In this document: one piece after another, positions 9,579-20,022 of the stretch
How positions within the stretch are numbered: position 1 is the first letter of the stretch
How the letters are laid out: each line of letters begins with the position of its first letter
NCBI GenBank assembly: GCA_916610825.1
Contig: OU744448.1
Coordinates: forward strand, 6,186,650-6,250,649
Direction: 5' to 3'
Origin: Haliclystus octoradiatus
Taxonomy: Eukaryota; Cnidaria; Staurozoa; Stauromedusae; Haliclystidae
DNA length: 64,000 nucleotides
Made by a program: the position numbers and the translations under genes
Notes under the pieces: model-generated
Seen by the model: the letters and a program-made list of their open reading frames with translations, nothing else
Told to the model about the DNA's origin: nothing
Database searches by the model: none

Positions 9579-12500
9579 ATGCCAATGGAGACACGTCAGA
9601 ATGGAAAAGCTTCCACAAGCACTGCTGGTGATGAAGAATTCTCTGATAATTCTGATTCTCACGATCCAATAATACCTTTGGCATCTTCTATTAATCTACC
9701 TTCAGGAGATATTCCGCCATGGTTTAACGCCATTTTACAGCAACAACAACAAGCTTTTACCGCCGCTCTGCAATCCGTCGCTAAAGCAACTTCAAAACAC
9801 AGAAATAACGAATCTCACTCGGGTTCAGCCAAAAGAATGGACATACCAACATTAAAAAGTCCTTCGAAGATAACTATTGCCGATTTTCGTGATTGGGAAG
9901 AACGATTTTCAGGTTACGCTGCTGCGACACGTTTGTCAACAGACTGCAATCTCGCTGCTCGAAGAGGCATACTAAGATCTGCAATTCACGACGATTGGTC
10001 AAAGTTGTGGACAGCCAAAGTAATCTTGGTCAACGATATCGATGATACAGACGCAATAATAGACAAATTTAGTCATTATCTTCGAGATAAACGAAATCCA
10101 CTGCTTGATCGAAAAGAATTTCACAACAGGGACCAACTTCCTGATGAGACGATAGATCAATACTACGCCGTTCTACGCACGCTTGATGAAAGCTGTGGGT
10201 TTTCCCCTGAGTTAACATGCGAAACATGTCACGCAGACACAGGAATATCACAAAACATGCGGGACGAAAGACTGCGGGACCGTCTAATATGTGGCCTCCG
10301 CGATGTTGACACGCAACAAAAAGTCCTGGCAGAAAAATTTTCTACGCTTACATTAAAGAAAACATTAGACATTTGTACATCTCACGAGGCAAGTAAGACA
10401 ACACAAGACAAGTTAGCAACCTCTTCAACAATTAATGTCTCAGCAATCAAAAGCAAGAAGCCTTACAAGAAATCAGAAAAATCAAATACTGGTCGTCAAG
10501 ACAACAACAGCTCTAATGAACATACACCTAAATGTTATTTTTGTGGCAAGCAAAAGCATTCAAGAGCCGAATGCCCAGCAAAAGAAGCTATATGTGGATT
10601 TTGTGACAAGTTAGGACACTATCAATCAGTTTGCAAAGCAAAAAAAAGATCATCACATCAACCAAATACTAACCATGTATATCTTAATGCATTGTCAAAT
10701 ACAACTGATACAATCAAGCTACTAACTACACATGAACATGGACCCTCATACCTTCATTGGCTACCTGACACTGGTGCTGCATGTGACGTCCTAAGTGTTC
10801 AACATTTAAAGGCATTAAACTGTGACCTTTTATTAAAGTTGAAGCCAGCTACTGATCAACTATTTACAGCTAATTCAACACCTCTATCAACACTTGGTCG
10901 CTGTTCTCTGACAATCAAACTTAACAACAATCAATACACTGCTGACATTCATGTGGTGGACGCTGTCAATGCACCATTACTAAGCAAAAAAGGATGCATT
11001 GCGTTGGGTCTTATTCCTGAAAACTGGCCAGACTTATCAGCAGCTACTCCTGTCAACACTGTGTCTCTATTGGCAAGCACTGACCAAGAAGCTCATCACA
11101 TCAATCTACCAACACAGCAATCTTCCAACGATGACGCCACACAACTTATAAAGGAATTCTCTTCTGTTTTCACTGACACAGGACCACTACGGAAAATGGA
11201 TGGCCCTGCAATGAAGATAGAGCTGACCGAAGACGCCACACCTACTCGCCAATACAAAGCGTATAATATACCGTTTAAGTGGCAGAAATTGGTACAAGCA
11301 CAACTAGATTCGATGATCACAAAGGACATCATAGAAAAAGTTCCTTTGAACGAATCACCACAATGGATTCACCCTATGGTTGTCGTTCCAAAGAAGAACT
11401 CTACAGAGCCAAGAATCACAGTTGATCTCACATCACTAAATCGGTTTGTCAAAAGACCTGGTTATCCATCACGCACACCACGAGATCTGATCGCCAACAT
11501 CCCGCCTGGAATGAAATACTTCACTACCTTGGACGCCCGTCATGGCTACTGGCAAGTACCTCTGGCTACTGAATCAAGACCGCTCACTACATTCATCACA
11601 CCCTGGGGCTGTTACCGCTTTAGAAGGAATGTCATGGGTCTTATCAGCGCTGGCGATGAGCACAACCGACGTGGAGATGAAGCATTGGCTGGCATTGACA
11701 ACCTACAGAAAGTGGTGGAAGACGTCATCATCTACGACAAAGACTATGACACACACATCAAACGAGTCAAAGACGTCTTAAAGAGATGCTCTGATAATGG
11801 TATCACCTTGAATAAAAAGAAATTTCATTTTGCTCAATCATCTGCTGAATGGTGTGGGTATGTTATTACTTCAACTGGTTACACGTTAAATCCTCGCCTG
11901 GTTACTGCATTGACAGAATTTCCACAACCAACATCATTGACGCAACTACGCTCTTTCCTTGGTCTGGTACAACAGTTTGAATCATTTTCATCTGAAATTT
12001 CACAACTGGCAACACCACTACGAGCTCTACTGTCACCTTCAACATCTTTCTATTGGAATCAACTCCACCAAGATGCATTCAAAGGCCTCATCAATGAACT
12101 AACTAGTCCACGCATCCTTGCTCATTTCAATCCACAAGCTCAACTCCGACTTGAAACAGATGCTGCACAATCTAAAGGACTTGGCTATGCTCTATGGTCC
12201 GAACAAGATGACAAAACTTGGCGCCTCCTACAATGTGGTTCACGCTTTGTCACTGATGCAGAGTCCCGCTACTCTGCTACTGAAATTGAATTGGCCGCAG
12301 TCGTTTGGGCAACCCAGAAGTGCAAAATGTTTTTACATGGGTCATCATTTAACCTAATTGTCGACCACAAGCCACTAATATCCATCCTCAATGACAAGCG
12401 TCTGCACCAAATTCCAAGTGCAAGAATCATTCGCCTCAAAGAAAAGTTATCATCATTTTCATTCACTGCTATCTGGCGTGCTGGTACAAGTCACACCGTC

Positions 12501-13931
12501 GTCGATTGCTTCTCACGACATCCAGTTGATCAACCAAGTCCAGACGATGTCAACATTGATACAGATGCTGATTCAAGCTTCCAAGTAAATCACATCCAAA
12601 CTCGTCTTCAATCAACTGATGCTACCAACTTTCCACCAGACGCAACTCTCAACAAAGTCAAATCTGCAGGTGAAAATGACGCAGTACATCTCAAGCTAGC
12701 TGACCTGATCATTAATGGCTTCCCACAACAGAAGGAAAAACTGGACATCAGCATTCACCCCTATTGGTCACTACGTCACGATCTGTCACTCTTGGAATCA
12801 TCAATCATCCTCTACCAAGATCGCATTCTTATCCCAAAATCTCTTCGATCGACTATGCTGAATGAACTCCACACATCTCATCTTGGTCTAACTCGAACTC
12901 TTGCACGAGCTCGACAATGTATTTTTTGGCCAAATATGACCAACGAAGTCACAAATCGAATTCGGTCATGCGAAGAATGTGCCCAAAGACTGTCATCCAA
13001 CTCACATGAGCCACTTATTCAAGACACACCACCAACTCGTCCTGGTGAAGCGATTGCAACAGACATTTTCTCACACCATGGCCACGAATTCCTTGTCATC
13101 ACCGATAAGTACTCTGGTTGGCCTCACGTTGTACACTGTGGCAAGAGCACCGATACAGACACCGTCGTCGATATTCTATCCAGCTGGTTCTGTAGCATGG
13201 GTGTCCCTATTCGCTTAACGTCTGATGGTGGACCGCAGTTTTCAAGTCATGCATTTTCAGCATTCTGCAAAGATTGGGGCATAATTCACGACCCGTCGTC
13301 ACCATACCATCATCAAGCCAACGGACATGCAGAAGCTGCTGTCAAAGCTATGGAAAATATTGTCGCCAAAGTAACAACAAATGGACACCTCAACACAGAA
13401 GCCTTCTACAAAGCTCTATTGGAATACCGTAATACACCAAGAAGTGATGGTATCAGTCCAGCCCAGCGTTTATTTGGCAAACCTCTTCGGTCACGAATCC
13501 CAATTCATCCATCGCAATTCACTGATGACATCAAGCAACTAATTATTATTGCAGACAAGAAAGCAAGCACGCTAAAAGAAAAAGCAAAACAACAACATGA
13601 CCTTCATGCTCGCCGCCTTGATCCATTCATTCCTGGTGATATTGTCCGCATCCAAAATCAGAATACCAAACATTGGGATCGCATTGGAGAAATTGTCTCT
13701 ATTGATCCTCGAGGACGCAGCTATCGCCTAAAAACCGAATCTGGTCGACTCTACTGGCGCAACCGCCGTCAACTCCGCCGGTACTATGGTCCATCAACAT
13801 CAACTACAGCTGCTGCTTCAACCACCCCAGAGGAGGAAGAACCATCAACAAATACATCTAGTGCATCATTACATTCACCACCTAGACGCAGCACTAGAAA
13901 GAAAAACAAAACTAATAAACTAAATTTATAA
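9579..13931 (+). CDS. Retrotransposon gag-pol polyprotein (1450 aa)
   Basis: Single frame carrying both gag and pol, as in some Ty3/gypsy lineages such as Mag. In order: a gag region with a glutamine-rich segment near residue 50; two CCHC zinc knuckles at about residues 325-360; an aspartic protease motif (DTGAA) at about 405; reverse transcriptase at about 560-760; RNase H at about 860-980; an HHCC zinc-binding integrase N-domain at about 1100-1150; the integrase core at about 1160-1330; and a basic, low-complexity C-terminus. It is an element gene and not a host gene. Codon use is more even and GC-richer than in the host introns around it. Confidence 0.93.
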   Translation: MPMETRQNGKASTSTAGDEEFSDNSDSHDPIIPLASSINLPSGDIPPWFNAILQQQQQAFTAALQSVAKATSKHRNNESHSGSAKRMDIPTLKSPSKITIADFRDWEERFSGYAAATRLSTDCNLAARRGILRSAIHDDWSKLWTAKVILVNDIDDTDAIIDKFSHYLRDKRNPLLDRKEFHNRDQLPDETIDQYYAVLRTLDESCGFSPELTCETCHADTGISQNMRDERLRDRLICGLRDVDTQQKVLAEKFSTLTLKKTLDICTSHEASKTTQDKLATSSTINVSAIKSKKPYKKSEKSNTGRQDNNSSNEHTPKCYFCGKQKHSRAECPAKEAICGFCDKLGHYQSVCKAKKRSSHQPNTNHVYLNALSNTTDTIKLLTTHEHGPSYLHWLPDTGAACDVLSVQHLKALNCDLLLKLKPATDQLFTANSTPLSTLGRCSLTIKLNNNQYTADIHVVDAVNAPLLSKKGCIALGLIPENWPDLSAATPVNTVSLLASTDQEAHHINLPTQQSSNDDATQLIKEFSSVFTDTGPLRKMDGPAMKIELTEDATPTRQYKAYNIPFKWQKLVQAQLDSMITKDIIEKVPLNESPQWIHPMVVVPKKNSTEPRITVDLTSLNRFVKRPGYPSRTPRDLIANIPPGMKYFTTLDARHGYWQVPLATESRPLTTFITPWGCYRFRRNVMGLISAGDEHNRRGDEALAGIDNLQKVVEDVIIYDKDYDTHIKRVKDVLKRCSDNGITLNKKKFHFAQSSAEWCGYVITSTGYTLNPRLVTALTEFPQPTSLTQLRSFLGLVQQFESFSSEISQLATPLRALLSPSTSFYWNQLHQDAFKGLINELTSPRILAHFNPQAQLRLETDAAQSKGLGYALWSEQDDKTWRLLQCGSRFVTDAESRYSATEIELAAVVWATQKCKMFLHGSSFNLIVDHKPLISILNDKRLHQIPSARIIRLKEKLSSFSFTAIWRAGTSHTVVDCFSRHPVDQPSPDDVNIDTDADSSFQVNHIQTRLQSTDATNFPPDATLNKVKSAGENDAVHLKLADLIINGFPQQKEKLDISIHPYWSLRHDLSLLESSIILYQDRILIPKSLRSTMLNELHTSHLGLTRTLARARQCIFWPNMTNEVTNRIRSCEECAQRLSSNSHEPLIQDTPPTRPGEAIATDIFSHHGHEFLVITDKYSGWPHVVHCGKSTDTDTVVDILSSWFCSMGVPIRLTSDGGPQFSSHAFSAFCKDWGIIHDPSSPYHHQANGHAEAAVKAMENIVAKVTTNGHLNTEAFYKALLEYRNTPRSDGISPAQRLFGKPLRSRIPIHPSQFTDDIKQLIIIADKKASTLKEKAKQQHDLHARRLDPFIPGDIVRIQNQNTKHWDRIGEIVSIDPRGRSYRLKTESGRLYWRNRRQLRRYYGPSTSTTAAASTTPEEEEPSTNTSSASLHSPPRRSTRKKNKTNKLNL

Positions 13932-13977
13932 TCAATATTCATTACATGTATATTTCTATAATCTCCCAGAAAGGGCA

Positions 13978-14134
13978 TGTGCTATTACAACTTATTTACA
14001 TTACAATATTGATATACTTCCTGTAAACATAATCGTGTCATTTATAGTTTTAGTTTAGATTCTAATATACTGTTCTGTGATCAACAACGTTTATTCTCTC
14101 GTCTCAAGTTCTAGCTTATTCACATAATACTACA
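13978..14134 (+). repeat. 3' LTR (157 bp)
   Basis: Same sequence as 9297-9453 by eye; followed directly by CACGT, the target duplication. Confidence 0.93.
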
Positions 14135-14139
14135 CACGT

Positions 14140-14485
14140 CAAGGCATGGACGTTAATTCACTGGGTTTGGATCATAATTCCTTGTAGGCGATGTTGAAAT
14201 GACACTATCTGATATCATAAAAAACACGCTCACGTGGAACAATGCTTATTCTATATTCAAGTATGGTTTCATGTTTCCATGGGCGATACTACCTACATTT
14301 CTTTAATCAACTTGTAAAATATCTAAACGTTCAATAAATTAGAGCTTTTTCACAAGTTAGTGTGATATAACAATACATTCCAGGGATGGTTATCAATCTT
14401 GTCTTTATATAATTCTTGAAGGACTTACAGAGAACCTGTGAGGATGAGTCTAGTGCTTGCAATATGTATCAACCTCCTTTGTATA
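14140..14485. other. Spacer, nothing recognised
   Basis: AT-rich sequence between the LTR element and a MITE; continuation of the spacer interrupted by the retrotransposon. Confidence 0.35.
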
Positions 14486-14921
14486 CAGTCAAACCTGTTA
14501 TAACGGTCACCTCTATACAGCGACCACCTGTCTAGAGTGGTCACTCTTGCAATGTCTGAAATAGCATTTTCTATTGAATCCAGGGGTGGCACCAGAGGGG
14601 GGCAGGGGGCTACAGCCCTCTCGTTGGGGATACTCAGCCCCCCCATCGGGGAAGACTAAATTTTCTGTCGGGGAATTTTTTTAACATATTTTGTAAAAAA
14701 CAATAGGAATTAGCTCCATTCCAGTATTAGAGACTATTGCCAAATTGTTTCTATGTAACATGGAAATTTGGCATAGCCCCCCTGTCGCGGATGCCAGCGC
14801 CCTCGTTGGGGAAATCCTGGTGCCACCCCTGATTGAATCAAAATTGTATATAAAGGTCACCTGTCTATAATGATCAATTTATCTACCTCTCGTAGCTGGC
14901 CATTATATACAGGTTTCACTG
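14486..14921 (+). mobile_element. pogo/mariner-like MITE (family P1) carrying a nested hAT MITE
   Basis: Ends are CAGTCAAACCTGTTATAACG and the inverse of CAGTGAAACCTGTATATAAT, flanked by TA on both sides. Without the insert at 14581-14831 it would be about 177 bp, the same as the copies at 31034, 45887 and 62038. TA target sites and CAGT ends fit Tc1/mariner-pogo elements. Confidence 0.85.
14581..14831. mobile_element. hAT-type MITE (251 bp) inserted in a P1 MITE
   Basis: Perfect 13-bp inverted ends CAGGGGTGGCACC, flanked by ATTGAATC at 14573-14580 and 14832-14839, a perfect 8-bp duplication. The host MITE continues on both sides, so this element arrived later. GC-rich (AGCCCCCC, CCCTCGTTGGGG) compared with its surroundings. 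Confidence 0.92.
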
Positions 14922-14940
14922 TATAACCTCGTTTACATTC

Positions 14941-14966
14941 ATATATATATATATATATATATATAT
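14941..14966. repeat. (AT)13 microsatellite
   Basis: Uninterrupted AT dinucleotides. Confidence 0.95.
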
Positions 14967-15129
14967 TAAGATACCTAAGTGTTTGATCTTAATAAAGCAG
15001 TTTATGTTTAGTTATCACAACTATCAGTTTTTGTCTCTTGTATTTTTTGTATTATCAATATTGAGTATAACCCAAGATCAACAATTAACGCAATTCATTT
15101 TCCTATACGCAAGTTTAACAACCGCACTA

Positions 15130-15480
15130 AAATAGGGTCGGCTTCTGTCATGAAATTTTATACTTAACATCTGGATATTGTTCTTTCATCAATATTCCAA
15201 GTGCAGATGTTCCAGCTCCAACATCAACAATTTGATCTGGTCAAGTTGCAATACCTCCACTACATTATTTGTTTGAATGCAATGTAATAGTTTCTCTGTC
15301 AGCTAACATTCATCATATAAATTTGAAGAAAGACGTTTATGGTGTTCATTAAAACCCATCCAGGTTACCGTGAATGATCTACAGTCAATAATTTTGTCTC
15401 GGTAATGAGAGTTTCTCCATACCACCAAACTAACACCATTTTTCAAGGGCAACACTGGCCACCCCTTGAATCTAGCAATC
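15130..15480 (-). pseudogene. SAM-dependent methyltransferase remnant (METTL12/CSKMT-like)
   Basis: The minus strand reads IVDVGAGTSALGILMKEQYP, a class I methyltransferase motif I (VDxGxGxS) typical of the METTL12/METTL13/EEF1AKMT4 group, in a frame that stops shortly after YKIS. Just upstream, in another frame, comes NEHHKRLSSNLYDE, an in-frame TAG, then LTEKLLHCIQTNNVVEV. The pieces are collinear but out of phase, without splice signals at the joints, so this looks like a decayed copy of a host gene. It could be an old duplicate. The assignment rests on motif I and the spacing, so family is likely and subfamily is a guess. Confidence 0.5.
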
Positions 15481-15674
15481 TACAGTGGGATGAAATTCCT
15501 TAGAATAATCGATTAACATTTCTGTTCTATTTTATTCTATGTTGTTTTCAAAACATAATATATAACAACATATAGCGGGATGTTTTCCACATAAACACAC
15601 TTCATAACATTAAAATGATTACTCAAAGGGCTATAATTAACAAACATACTACAATGAAAAGCAAGCGACCATAA

Positions 15675-15737
15675 CAGTTCACGGAGTTCATGAACGTTAA
15701 ATGGCCCCAAATTTTCATGAACTGTCAGTGAAGGTTT
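15675..15737. mobile_element. GTTCATGAAC-family fragment
   Basis: Reads GGAGTTCATGAACGTTAAAT then GGCCCCAAATTTTCATGAAC, the left half of the 5674-5850 element. Confidence 0.5.
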
Positions 15738-16521
15738 AATGTTGAAATGTGAAATTCATCTTGAAATTGGACCGAACTTGAACATAATAACGGCAAATAA
15801 TGCCAGTGTATTTGATATGATCAAAAGTTACAAATCACTCGCATGTTCTTTTCTTATGCCACTACAAAGACATACCAATAATTCACTTATATTCCCTTGG
15901 ATCTTGAAAAGTCCAAAATTCTTGATCACTGCACTCGCCATAACATTTAGTGTATACTTGCATAAGTTGTCCTGTCATTGTAGAATAGGTTCAACAAAAT
16001 GTTTCTCTCTAAATCACAGTAAAATTGATGTGCAAAACCTCTAGTACTGTATTAAAAACACAAAATTTGGTCATTTTTGTCCGTCACCCCCCCCTCCTAA
16101 TCATAATTTTGATTTGCGCCCTTGAAAATAAGTCACCGCAAGAATCTATGATGTTATAGTGTTAAAGCTAGTGTAATATAATAATAAAATCTATTTTATA
16201 CATCCTCTTTTTCAAAAATATTTTTTATAATTATGTAATAAATTGATCTATAAGGGTTTATCCAAATCGATTTTAAAATGTATATACGATATGGATAATT
16301 ATGGGTTTTACAAGTAAAAGCCAGCATGGCAGTATTAACCAACCACATAATTATATGATAATTACTAAACTCAATTATATTTTCTCAATGAAACTTTGAT
16401 GGTCTTTGATACTGATGAACAGAGACAAAATGTAGCTATTTTGTAAAAAGTGTATTTTTTTCTATATGTATAAATTATCTCAGATTCCTATATATCAAAG
16501 TATCTCATCAATTATTGTCAT
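15738..16521. other. Spacer and UPRT 3' UTR
   Basis: AT-rich. The 101-codon open frame at 15739-16044 has no recognisable family features and lies partly over repeat DNA. Several AATAAA-like signals on the minus strand could end the UPRT transcript. Confidence 0.35.
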
Positions 16522-19500
16522 TCATTCTGTCTGGTAATAACGATCGCCATAGTCTCCTAAACCAGGAACAATAAACCGGTGTTCATTCAGTCGTTCATCA
16601 ATTGCACCAGTGATAATTTGAACAGTAGGATGTTCTTCATTTAATGCTTTCAGTCCTTCTGGTGCACATATCAGATTTAGAAACATGATATTTGATGGGT
16701 TTACACCAGATTCAACTAAAACTGATATGGCCATCTTAGCTGAACCTATTAACAAATGCAGCACATAAATGGTTAAAATAATATTATTTCAAGAGTAGTG
16801 ATGACAAATACCTTACGGTAATAAAAGAATGTTCCTTTTTAACACTATGGGATTTAAAAGTACTGAAATACTACTGAAAAACTATTGACAATGGATCAGT
16901 AGTTTTTCAGTTCCCTGCTTTCAGAATCATGTTAACAATTATGGCATAATCTAGGATTCCTGTACAATTACCTACCAGCAGTGGCCAGCATTGGATCGAC
17001 AAGAATTACGAATCGTTCTGTAATATCTTTAGGTAATTTCTTGTAATATAAAACAGGTGTCTTATTAACAGTAGTTTCATCTCGTTGTATCAGGATCTTA
17101 CCAACAGCCATTCCAGGTTCTAATTGTCGCACTGCTTCTTGAAGGATGTCACCTAATTTAATCAGATATATGATAACAATAATATTCAGTTTTCAGTTAA
17201 CTGCATGATAACTGATAGACACCCCTTAGACACAAGTGCTTGTTTATTAGGGGACATAAACATATTTACTGACAAATACAAACATGTGTGCAATGACAAT
17301 GAAGGAATTGAGCCACCCCCACTTCCCGCTTGAAGTGTGGACACTCTGCCACTGAGCTAACAATGCATTATGAAAATAAAATATGTAACAAAATCAGAAA
17401 AGAACCATTTTGGAACAACAAAGGCCAATGTTTCTATGTTACATTTTCTTTTTGAGAATTTGAAGTTTGGAATCTAGGAGTAGATTGTTATACACTGGGT
17501 AATATTTTTGCATGAAACAAGATACTATTAGGCTAGGGTTATATGGACGCACCAAAGTCAATTGATTCATTCATTCGAATTAAATTTTATGATAGCGCGC
17601 TTCGTATAACACCATTCAGTTCATCAACATTCCTCAAAAAACATTAAGTGAGTCAAGCTAGCTCCGCACGTCAAGCCTTGACGTGCGGAGCTCTTCTCCG
17701 TGAATTAAATTCATCGCCACGTTATACGAGCGAGCTATCATCGCACCGAACTAAATACATTCGACTCACGGTGCCGTGACTGAGCTCCTATATCTACCTT
17801 ATATGGTAATAAACTGGGGGATTGTTAGAACAAAAATTGTCTCCCGTAAAAATGCTTGCAAACCTTTGAGATTATTACTTCATACAAGTTTCAAACTATT
17901 GATAGGCAAAATAGAACGGAAAAATCGCTGAAAAAAAATGCAAACAAAACACTCCGGTTTCAAACCATGCGGTATAATTCCAAGAAAACTACTTCCTATC
18001 ACGTGACATTTTGGCCAGTTTTTAAAGATCTTCGACATTTGGTTCGTCTGTATAACCCCAAATGCGAATTTAATGCTATTCGGTGTCGCACCTAATTCGA
18101 ATTGAGTTCGGCGCGTCCATATAACCCTAGCCTTAGTAATTTCTTAAACTTGCAATAAAATAAAATTGCATTTGGGATTCATACTTGTTTATAGTCTATA
18201 CAGCTGGAGAGAATGCTTTGCAAAAATACGTGCTTATGCTTTAAGGATCAAAGTTTTCCCATTTTCACACATGAACATTCAATAGAGACTGACTAATTAA
18301 CAATTAGACAAACAATGGTTTTCTTACATTTCAATTTCTCCCTCAAAAATTAAGCCAAGAACAGCTTTCTGTCAATATTAGGCAGACTCCATCAAGGAAA
18401 CATGGGTGTGTTTGCATTTGACTACCTAGGTCCCTGAATCCTTTAATCTAGGCCGTTAAATTATTTACTTGCTGTCCACCTAGAACATCAAGTTAATAAA
18501 TATGAATTTACCTGATCTAACTACTGACACAAGACATATTTTTATTTCCGTTTGATCAATTGGTCCATTCACTGTTCCACAGGGTGTTTCAACAGATCCA
18601 TCTTTAATATTTGGTAAACGGCACAATGCTTCTTCTGCAAGAATTCGCATCAGGCGATCTCCATATACCATGAAGTCCTTTTAAAATTCAAATCCGACAC
18701 AGAAATATGTAAAATATAAACAGTAGACATAATATTACCTAGGACCCTATCTAGTGAAACTGTCCTCAGATTAGAATCTAGACCGCCTGTGCATCTATAC
18801 TGATATTGATGAAAATAATGATGTAGCAGGTTTTTAAAGTCAACATGACACGAAAAAATTTTTATCACCGATTCAAGTAGCTGAAGCTAAATGATGAAGA
18901 ATGGCAAAAAAGATTTTTCAATTTTGACGTGTAAATTGTATAAGCAGTAATATTTGATGCAGAAAAGTAGGCAGTTTTTATCGTACAAGTCAGCTATGTC
19001 CACACCTTTAGGACACCATCGAAATAGAGTGTATTTAACATTAAATATCACCGCTTATAAGCATCCAAATTGAACTGTCCTTTTCACCATTCTTTATCAT
19101 TTAGCTACATCTACCCTAATCTGTGTTAAATTTTTATGTGTGTCATGTGCACTTCAAGGACTATATTCAAGTTTTGGATTCAAGTTTATAAAGGGGTGGA
19201 CCCAGTATTTCCCCCAACAAGAAGGCTATTTGAAGGAAATACTGATCAAATGATTGAGATAGTATCAACACTTTTTCTGACAGTCAAAACCTTTTCCCCC
19301 AACAAGGGGACTGAGTATTCCTAACAGGGGACTATATCCTCCCTTATCCCTCTATAGTGCCACACCTCTGTTTATATATTGTAAAAAGGTTTTTCTTGTA
19401 AATAAACTAATCAATGGAATATCAATATAATACCAGGGAAGCCAGAACATGGGCAAAGCGGGGCACACTGCCCCTTTTGCCCTTGAGGTGGGGTTGAGCG

Positions 19501-19995
19501 GTAGTGCGAAGTGCCTTCGGAAGAAAAAATGATAATATATATACCACTATAAACATTAATAATCCACCTTTATTTCTCTAATTATATCAAATTTAATAAT
19601 TTATAGTGATCATATAGTTTGTAAAATGAATTTGAATTTTGAATTTGAATGGAATCACCATGAATTGTTTTAGGGGAGATGCTTATGTTATGCTTAGGGG
19701 CTTTCAGTTAAATATATTTATTCTGGGTAGGCTGCATTGCCTTTCAAGCTAATTCCCTGAAACTAATTAGTTGCCCAAAAAATTAAACTGACAAACAACA
19801 AAACAAATTAATTCTCAAATTATATATCATCAAAAATGTCATATAAACATTCTATTGTTTGCATTATCAATCAAAAGACCAATTGCATCATTTTACCTTT
19901 CCCCTTGTATTTTTATTTCTCAATTTCATTAACAGGTACTGTACAGCCCTTGAGCGGACGACAGTAAGGCTTTTATACTCGTTTTCATAATCCAT
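16522..19995 (-). CDS. UPRT: Uracil phosphoribosyltransferase, FUR1/Upp type (221 aa)
   Basis: Pyrimidine salvage enzyme converting uracil plus PRPP to UMP in the cytosol. Coding exons, in transcript order: 19995-19897, 18677-18512, 17152-16976, 16745-16522; phases close to 221 codons plus stop. The start chosen is MDYENEYKSLTVV, in an exon beginning at 20022; the length fits the 208-220 aa of bacterial and yeast enzymes. Recognisable parts: RNKNTRGKDFMVYGDRLMR near residue 30; GKILIQRDE near 105; the PRPP loop DPMLATAGS near 145 (consensus DPMLATGGS, so one Gly is Ala here); and the uracil-binding tail PGLGDYGDRYY. It is closer in these motifs to yeast FUR1 than to the vertebrate UPRT homologue, which has the diverged end THFGQKYFGTD. 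A non-coding first exon may end at 20187 (AAAAG/GTACGT). A Harbinger-like MITE lies in intron 2. Confidence 0.92.
17291..17362 (-). repeat. tRNA-like sequence, probable SINE remnant
   Basis: On the minus strand it reads GTTAGCTCAGTGGCAGAGTG, close to a tRNA A box, followed 30 bases later by a weak B-box-like GGGTGGCTCAATTC. There is no complete cloverleaf, and it lies in a UPRT intron, so a decayed tRNA-derived SINE head is more likely than a tRNA gene. Confidence 0.45.
17531..18132. mobile_element. PIF/Harbinger-like MITE (602 bp) with central palindrome
   Basis: Perfect 20-bp inverted ends GGCTAGGGTTATATGGACGC, flanked by TTA at 17528-17530 and 18133-18135, the 3-bp site preferred by PIF/Harbinger. 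At 17660-17692 there is a 33-bp palindrome with 16-base arms (AGCTCCGCACGTCAAG) around a single C. Sequence GAATT-rich subterminal repeats are also inverted. No transposase; the 79-codon frame at 17856-18095 looks accidental. Confidence 0.87.
18843..19155. mobile_element. Long-TIR MITE, family D, copy 2
   Basis: Ends ATGACACGAAAAAATTTTTA... and the inverse of ATGACACACATAAAAATTTA share the block GTAGCTGAAGCTAAATGATG then AAGAATGG with 4893-5328. In a UPRT intron. Confidence 0.7.
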
Positions 19996-20022
19996 TTCTA
20001 GTAATAAATTCTGATTCAACTT

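Larger units (their letters stand above)
9297..14134 (+). mobile_element. Ty3/gypsy LTR retrotransposon, looks whole and young
   Basis: LTR element of 4838 bp flanked by the 5-bp duplication CACGT (9292-9296 and 14135-14139). Parts: 5' LTR, primer-binding region beginning TGGCGCTGCG right after it, one long gag-pol frame, a purine-rich stretch before the 3' LTR (AGAAAGGG), and 3' LTR. The two LTRs look identical by eye, indicating a very recent insertion. The order protease - reverse transcriptase - RNase H - integrase places it in Ty3/gypsy (Metaviridae). There is no envelope frame. It lies between the carrier and the methyltransferase remnant and breaks no gene. Confidence 0.95.

Noticed and set aside
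15739-16044. 101-codon frame between the methyltransferase remnant and UPRT
   Set aside because: Contains no family motif, starts in a repeat fragment, and codon use looks random.
17291-17362. A functional tRNA gene
   Set aside because: Only an A-box-like part is good; no acceptor stem or clear T-loop pairs, so a SINE remnant fits better.
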